The translations under genes and the position numbers were made by a program. A stretch of 64,000 nt of DNA, taken from positions 1 to 64,000 of the forward strand of contig JAXCGZ010021008.1 in NCBI GenBank assembly GCA_037179515.1, given 5' to 3'. The notes below the pieces were generated by a model. It was not told where the DNA came from. It did no database searches and saw only the letters and a list, made by a program, of their open reading frames with translations. Source of the DNA: Halocaridina rubra (taxonomy: Eukaryota > Arthropoda > Malacostraca > Decapoda > Atyidae). Shown here piece after piece: positions 58,921 through 64,000 of this stretch (its first letter is position 1; every line of letters starts with the position of its first letter).

Positions 58921-61698
58921 TAACTGATGAAAGTGAGATACTTTAATATAGATGGCTCTAGATCTATAGGTCAAAGTTTGAAGCATCTTTGTGGGAAGCA
59001 AAGAAAATTTTTTTTTATTGTACGAGTAGTTGATATCTGGACCGCGCTAAGTGAGGAAACTGAAATGCAAGGAGCATTCTGAGTTTTATGGAAAGACACG
59101 GAAAGCTTTGAGTATCAAAAAGAAACTGGCCAGGAGATTGGGAGTTACGATCGCAAGGTTATATCCCGTGAACACAAATAAACCCACACTTAGGTAGTCA
59201 CTAGCAAGAGATGAACTTGAAAAAAATGTGAGGGATGAAGAGACATGGAGAGGTCAATGTATTAGCAGATAGGTCTCTGATAATGCATATAAATAACGTA
59301 GTAAAGGCAACATATGGGAGTTTAGGAACCAGAAGAGTGGCCTTCAGTCATATAGACAAAGAAAAGTTGGTAATGTGTGCAACTCTGATTTGTCAGGTCG
59401 TCTGATTGAGACCTGCCACAGTCTGAGGTTAGAAAGGGCAATTACTTGGAGTAATGATTACACTTTGCCAAAGCCAAAGTTCTACGAAGAGGAGGCACAC
59501 CCTAGCCCATACTAGAAAAGAGAGTCCGTGACGTAAAACCAGATTAGGTATAAGGTCATAATTTAATTGTGCAGGACCCTTCAAGAATCTGCACTCGAAA
59601 GAACGTTTTACCAAACTGACGAAAGCTAAGAGACTATCCTACAAGCATGGTTATGGTTTTGATATTTGGTAGCAAGTGATACTTTGATACAAGTTATTTT
59701 AGAACTAAAGGTCATAGTTTTAAATTTCGTAAGGGAATTTCATTGCATGATATGGAAAGGCATTTATATTTATTTTGAGATTAGCTGATAACTGTGATCT
59801 CGCTATTAAAGGATATTGTTAATGATAAAACCATTCAATAGTTTTTATAACAGATGTGATAAGTATCAGTGAAAAATAATATAAAAAAGGAGACAGGTGA
59901 ATAAACATACACTAAACTTTATATTATATACACACACACACAAACACGAGTATATTAAAGTTGTATCTAATTTCAGGTACAAATGAACTTCCGCGTACTG
60001 GTACCAGGAGAGGGATTCGGACTGGAATGCCGTCTACTGTCTTGCTTTATCCGGGAAGGGCAAAAGACTCTTCTTAAACATCCTCTATGCGAGACACTGC
60101 TGTTCCTAAAATGGCTGAAAGTTCGCAACTTTTTCATATTCAATCTAGTGTTTTATGCTCTATTGGTAGCAATGCTGACAACCTACATCATGGTTGTCTT
60201 TCCAGCGGCATCTTGTTTCCACCTCAACTCTACAACACAAGAAACCATTCTGGCCCCTTTCCAGTTTACAATCCCACATCCTGGAATACCTAAAGATATG
60301 GGTCATCCAACAACATCAACAGCGGCAGATAATTCTTCTCTTCTTAATAAAACACGTGGCTCTGTCAGGGAATCTAATGTCTCTCGCAGCATAAAGTCTG
60401 AAGGGAACATGATGTCTGACGAAAACACGGTGAAGAGAGAAGCGTGCGGAATGAAATATGAATCACTGCTCGTTTTTCTCTTGTATTTTATCTGGCTCTT
60501 TGTTACTCTGCTGGCACTGAAGGAAATTTTTCAAATCGTTGATACTCCAAGGACTTATTTTACATCTTGGGAAAATATGCTAGTGTGGCCAATTATAATA
60601 TTCACTATGACTATCACCGTTACTTCATATTTAAGACATGATACAGAGCCATGGGAACACCATTTAGCAGCCATTGTCATACTTATCAGTTGGATCAAGT
60701 TGCTCTTGCTGATAGCTAGGTTTCCAGTCTTTGGACTGTACGTTCAAATGTACACGCAAGTGACAAAGAATTTCGGAATATTTTTATTTGCTTATTTATG
60801 TCTAATTAATGCTTTTTCTTTAAGTTTTGGAGTTCTTTTTCCAAATCACGCACCCTTTAAGATATACTTCTTGCGGTTTCTCAAAACAATGGTCATGATG
60901 ACAGGAGAAATTGAATATGACGAATGGTTTTTTGATCAAAACAAGACAATCATGTACCCAGGAACATCACATATTGTATTTGGAGTTTTCCTAATCTTCG
61001 TAACTATTATTCTAATGAATTTACTAGTAGGACTGGCTGTGTCTGATATTCAGGGACTCCAGAAATCTGCGGGACTAGACAGACTGGTAAGAGAAACTCA
61101 ACAGATAGCACAATTTGAGGCCATTATGTTTAGTAAATGGCTAGCATGGGTTATACCAAAGGGCATACTTCGTCTCCTTCATCATGGAATTTTACTGTGT
61201 CCATCACTCTATGGCTGGACTTTAGTACTGACTCCAAAGACTCTGACAGATACTGGCCTTACTCCTGAGCTCGTTGAGGTTATTCTAAGAACAGCCCGTG
61301 CTCGAGATCATGTAGCTCGTCGCAGACATGCTTTTGCTAACTTCCGATCCCTAAGCAAAACTGCACAGTACACTGGGGATGATGGTGACCTCCAGAGAAG
61401 TGTTGATGCCTTGCGCTTTGGATTAGACTTACTAGTATGGGATGTAGACGACCGTCGTGAAGACAGCTCTTGCTTACGCGAATCTTTAGCTATTTTAACA
61501 GAGGACATGAGAAGTGTAATGAAGAAAGTGGATAGGCTGGCAGGGGAAAATACTTGTGCAAACTGCAATGCACACGGAGACAATGAGAATGAAGACGATG
61601 TGGGAAGCTTTTATGCATCATGTGAAATTCCAGAAAAACCAGAAATTATGGAGGACTCGCCACCCACTCTGACACTTGCATCTTCGAAAGAAATGTAA
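57209..61698 (+). CDS. pyx: TRPA-family cation channel, pyrexia-like
   Basis: TRPA channels are plasma-membrane, Ca2+-permeable sensors of heat or irritants. Two exons (57209-58582 and 59977-61698) join in phase 0 (TCACAG|GTAAGT; TTTCAG|GTACAA) to give 1,031 residues, close to the ~950 of fly pyrexia as I recall it. The order is N-terminal region (1 to about 110), nine ankyrin repeats (about 110-430), a linker, then six membrane segments: S1 about 509-533, S2 619-644, S3 659-677, S4 688-712, S5 723-746, the pore helix (FLRFLKTMVMMTGEIEYDEW) about 756-777, and S6 790-813. A C-terminal tail contains a short coiled-coil-like LAILTEDMRSVMKKVDRLAG. Nine repeats fits pyrexia better than painless; TRPA1 has many more. 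The first ATG follows an acceptor-like TCTGTAG, so an upstream exon is possible; Met20 (57266) is an alternative start. AATAAA at 61804 is the likely polyadenylation signal. Confidence 0.85.
58687..58745. repeat. (TA)n in the TRPA intron
   Basis: TA run about 105 bp after the donor. Confidence 0.95.
58869..58918. repeat. (AAT)n in the TRPA intron
   Basis: AAT run that immediately precedes a CR1 relic. Confidence 0.94.
58925..59190 (+). mobile_element. Old CR1 relic, C-terminus and 3' UTR
   Basis: GATGGCTCTAGATCTATAGG, ACGAGTAGTTGATATCTGGA and GGCCAGGAGATTGGGAGTTA match the young CR1 3' region with many changes. It ends at TTAGGTAGTCAC. Confidence 0.78.
59195..59890 (+). mobile_element. Old CR1 relic, split by a SINE
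   Basis: Diverged CR1 mid-region: GTATTAGCAGATAGGTCTC and CATATAAATAACGTAGTAAA before the SINE; TCAAGAATCTGCACTCGAAAG and GAACTAAAGGTCATAGTTTT after it. The two halves are continuous in CR1 coordinates, so the SINE came later. Confidence 0.75.
59385..59548 (+). mobile_element. SINE-A, diverged copy nested in a CR1 relic
   Basis: GTCTGAGGTTAGAAAGGGCA to GAGTCCGTGACGTAAAACCA, with the tRNA-like head mostly gone. It interrupts the CR1 relic at about 59376/59555. Confidence 0.8.
59977..61698 (+). CDS. pyx: TRPA channel exon 2: transmembrane and pore region
   Basis: 573 codons and a TAA stop. It begins VQMNFRVLVPGEGFGLECRL, contains all six membrane segments and the pore, and ends with an acidic tail (ENEDDVGSFYASCEIPEKPE). 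The S1-S2 extracellular loop is long (about 85 residues) with possible N-glycosylation sites (NSTT, NSSL, NKT, NVS). Confidence 0.9.
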   Translation, partial: VQMNFRVLVPGEGFGLECRLLSCFIREGQKTLLKHPLCETLLFLKWLKVRNFFIFNLVFYALLVAMLTTYIMVVFPAASCFHLNSTTQETILAPFQFTIPHPGIPKDMGHPTTSTAADNSSLLNKTRGSVRESNVSRSIKSEGNMMSDENTVKREACGMKYESLLVFLLYFIWLFVTLLALKEIFQIVDTPRTYFTSWENMLVWPIIIFTMTITVTSYLRHDTEPWEHHLAAIVILISWIKLLLLIARFPVFGLYVQMYTQVTKNFGIFLFAYLCLINAFSLSFGVLFPNHAPFKIYFLRFLKTMVMMTGEIEYDEWFFDQNKTIMYPGTSHIVFGVFLIFVTIILMNLLVGLAVSDIQGLQKSAGLDRLVRETQQIAQFEAIMFSKWLAWVIPKGILRLLHHGILLCPSLYGWTLVLTPKTLTDTGLTPELVEVILRTARARDHVARRRHAFANFRSLSKTAQYTGDDGDLQRSVDALRFGLDLLVWDVDDRREDSSCLRESLAILTEDMRSVMKKVDRLAGENTCANCNAHGDNENEDDVGSFYASCEIPEKPEIMEDSPPTLTLASSKEM

Positions 61699-61803
61699 AA
61701 TTCTCGTTGTTGTAGTGTAACTAAAACTGCTACAGCGAGTCATATTTAAGAAGGGGGATGAGTAACCAAAAACGAAGACACCGAATATAAAACGGATATA
61801 TGA

Positions 61804-61809
61804 AATAAA
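61804..61809 (+). promoter_or_regulatory. Probable polyadenylation signal of the TRPA gene
   Basis: AATAAA 106 bp after the stop codon, the first such hexamer downstream. Confidence 0.6.
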
Positions 61810-61849
61810 CTTGAATATTCTGGCTAGACAGTAGCTTATTAGTAAGATA

Positions 61850-62450
61850 ATAATAATATTACTAACAATAATAATAATAATAACAATAATAATAATAAGT
61901 AATAACAATAATAGTAATTACTATTACTTTCATCATTACTATAGTAGTGGATTGTATATGGAAATGAACAATGAAAGTACGGTTATATGAAAACTAAAGG
62001 AGAACTGATAGCAAAAATAAGAAGCGATGCGTAACTCTAGGAACCCCTAAATAGTAATTAATCTTAGTATTTTGAAAATGTCAGGGCAAATAACCTCTAG
62101 ACCATGAAAATTAAGTAAGTCTGACTGACTTATAACAACTTGAATTATCCAAATATGAATGCAGCCATTTAGTCTCTTGTATCATCACTTATTGAGCCGT
62201 TGGTGTTATATTACTAATATATTCTGTTGTGCCCCAGTTCTTGCATCTATCTAAGTATGAATTTTTGAGGACAATCATATATAGTTCACTATTTGGAAGG
62301 CTTGCAAAACTGATTGGTTATACTGTCTGGACAAGTTCTATGATGAAAGGCATCTATATTGAAGCATAAATTAGCATACTAGGGCATGAAGAGTACACAG
62401 TCTTTGTAACTATAGCAGCCAGGTTTTGTAAGCACCAGTGTTTAAGGGAA
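61850..62450. other. Intergenic with imperfect (AAT)n
   Basis: (AAT)/(AAC)-rich to about 61930, then nothing recognised. Confidence 0.5.
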
Positions 62451-63900
62451 GCAGCTTAGTTTTAGTAAGCAGACTTTACATTTAACTCTTTGCATATACT
62501 GCATAGGACTCTCAGCATGGATTTCATAACAATATTTTGTATGACCTCGATCTTAGCAACTGTGCCATTTATAGAAGCCACAAAGCTTGTGTGTTCTACA
62601 AGGCTCCTTATGGGCTGTACTTGATAAATCTTTAAGAAGACTGAAAGTGCACCTTCGTTGAATATAACTGTAAGGTGTGAGAGGGTTGACAAGCACATTT
62701 CTTATATAATGGCAGTATTGGATCTTGAGGTCAACAGTTTGAACACTTAATGTAGACAAAAAGGCACTGGTACTTCTTGACCAAATCCTATGGGTCTTTT
62801 TTGATGACCAGTTAAGTATCTGGTCCTTGGATGGTTTATACTTTGGTTTCATGTGAATTGATTTTGAGGCCCACTATCACATGCACTGAGGATCTTGTCA
62901 AGCCCGAGTATTGTGATCTCTAGCTACAGGAGAAAGTCATTCGTAAAATTTAAAAGTTGTACAATGGGGGATGGATGTATTTTCATGATCTCCATAAACC
63001 AGGTGCAGAGGAAGAGCGGTTAATGTTGCTTTGAGGTGTACCATATCTATGGGTTATGTGGCTGGAGTAGTGATCACGCAGTTTGGCTAGGCCACTGCGT
63101 ACTTGGAGGAAAGTGTTGTCTTCTGCATCTCAATAAAGAGGATTTTTGCATGAAGTTAGTTCATTAATGATACCAATAATGTTATGCATTCCGTGGTGCC
63201 AAGTCTGGGTCAATAAGCAAACATGTACTGGTGAAAAGGAGAACACTTCCTTAAGACTCTGCTTAGCACCATTTTCTCTGCTTTTGTGCTCAAACAACTT
63301 GGGAGAAAAGCTGGCCGTAGAATTCCTGAGTCCTTTATATGAGAATGGGTTGAATATCTGCCAAGTTCCATCCTGGGGGAGTTTATGTAAGGGAGCTGAG
63401 CCTTTTCTTCCTAAATCCAAAGATTGTTGATCAGGTGTGGCAGAGGCCGTGTTATTGGAACTATTGCTTTGCATCTATATGTTGTTAAAGAATAGGATTT
63501 ATTAAAATTTGATCATAGCCGGCTTCTATCATAACCCTTTTCTGGTGCTGAGGTGTTGAAGAGATATTTACAAGGCAATGGAGAGCTTAACTATTTCAGA
63601 GAAGGGATTGTTACAGGTGATGGTCATAGGCATTCTACTTTTGGTGAAGAAGCTGACCTACAGCTGTGTACACATGAACTTGGGCTTTACCAAACACCCA
63701 CTGTCAAAGAGCATGGGTTTCAAATCTTGGAGAAACTGATAGGTTTTCTCAGAACCATAATTCTGTACTTCAAACTTAGAGACAGAATAAAGAGTGTCAA
63801 GAGCAATAGTACGTGCAAGGGCATTGGTGCAGTTCTAGCTGATTCAACCCTGAGCCCCTTTTCCTACACTTAAACATTTTTCCTCAAAAGAAGGAGTCCA
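62450..63900 (-). pseudogene. Degraded LINE reverse transcriptase (not CR1)
   Basis: Around 63130-63330 the minus strand reads LSTKAEKMVLSRVLRKCSPF and then HQYMFAY, a stop, and PRLGTTECITLLVSLMN. This is the RT segment normally written S(K/C)TxEKMVLxRL...H...FAxxxGxGTTxCI. Several stops and frame changes follow down to about 62460. Flanking frames (63553-63873 plus, 62462-62852 minus) look like further eroded element sequence. Clade not determined (Jockey/I-like is my guess). Confidence 0.6.
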
Positions 63901-64000
63901 ACCGAAAACGGTGTTAATCGTCGCTTACGGATGTTAAAGGAAGATATTTTGCAGAGATCTTGTTAACTCCTCCTGGAGGGGAGTGAGGCTTCACTCTAGT

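Overview
This window looks like repeat-rich nuclear DNA from an arthropod, most likely a decapod crustacean. Three things point that way: the density of very long microsatellites ((TA)n, (CA/GT)n, (AAT)n, (AAG)n, (CATA)n), intron-containing genes with GT-AG splice sites, and many tRNA-derived SINEs, CR1-type LINEs and Penelope-like fragments. The decapod assignment is an inference from style and gene type, not a database match. There is nothing prokaryotic here: no operons, no ribosome binding sites, no CRISPR.

Two conserved genes stand out. A minus-strand gene at about 27.7-37.1 kb encodes a CtIP/Sae2 (RBBP8) homologue, the MRN cofactor that starts DNA end resection. Six coding exons can be joined at GT-AG sites with matching phases (2,445 nt, 814 codons plus stop), and the last two carry the diagnostic C-terminal CxxC...CSKHR...NTPxNFW domain. 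A plus-strand gene at 57.2-61.7 kb encodes a TRPA-family cation channel, best described as pyrexia-like, with nine ankyrin repeats in one exon and six membrane segments plus pore in the next.

Three other gene-like items are weaker. At 8.9-9.85 kb (minus) a 325-codon orphan membrane protein carries four tandem 26-residue repeats; past its 3' end lie a degenerate repeat and a 28-bp hairpin minisatellite. At 45.75-50.28 kb (plus) two phase-compatible exons may form a Ser/Arg-rich orphan gene. At 11.1-11.8 kb there is a protein-kinase pseudogene with two nonsense codons.

Mobile DNA fills most of the rest. A complete Ty3/Gypsy element (50,761-55,463, minus) has two identical 182-bp LTRs, a 5-bp target duplication, a PBS, a PPT and an uninterrupted 1,390-codon gag-pol frame, so it inserted recently. 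CR1-family LINEs occur at the left edge and at 16.1-19.1, 28.6-28.9, 40.9-42.2 and 42.7-44.3 kb, with older relics at 19.6, 46.7 and 58.9-59.9 kb. Each young copy whose ends are visible is bounded on both sides by (AC)n or (ACAT)n sequence, the most unusual pattern in the window. A second LINE type (1.5-3.0 kb), RTE-like LINE tails with (AAG)n, a Penelope fragment (6.4-7.2 kb), a 518-bp TIR element flanked by TA (27.0-27.5 kb), about 19 copies of a ~195-bp tRNA-derived SINE and several other dispersed families complete the layout.

Coordinates of exons, LTRs, SINE target duplications and tandem repeats were read base by base. Boundaries of degraded repeats and many microsatellites are approximate to about 5-20 bp.
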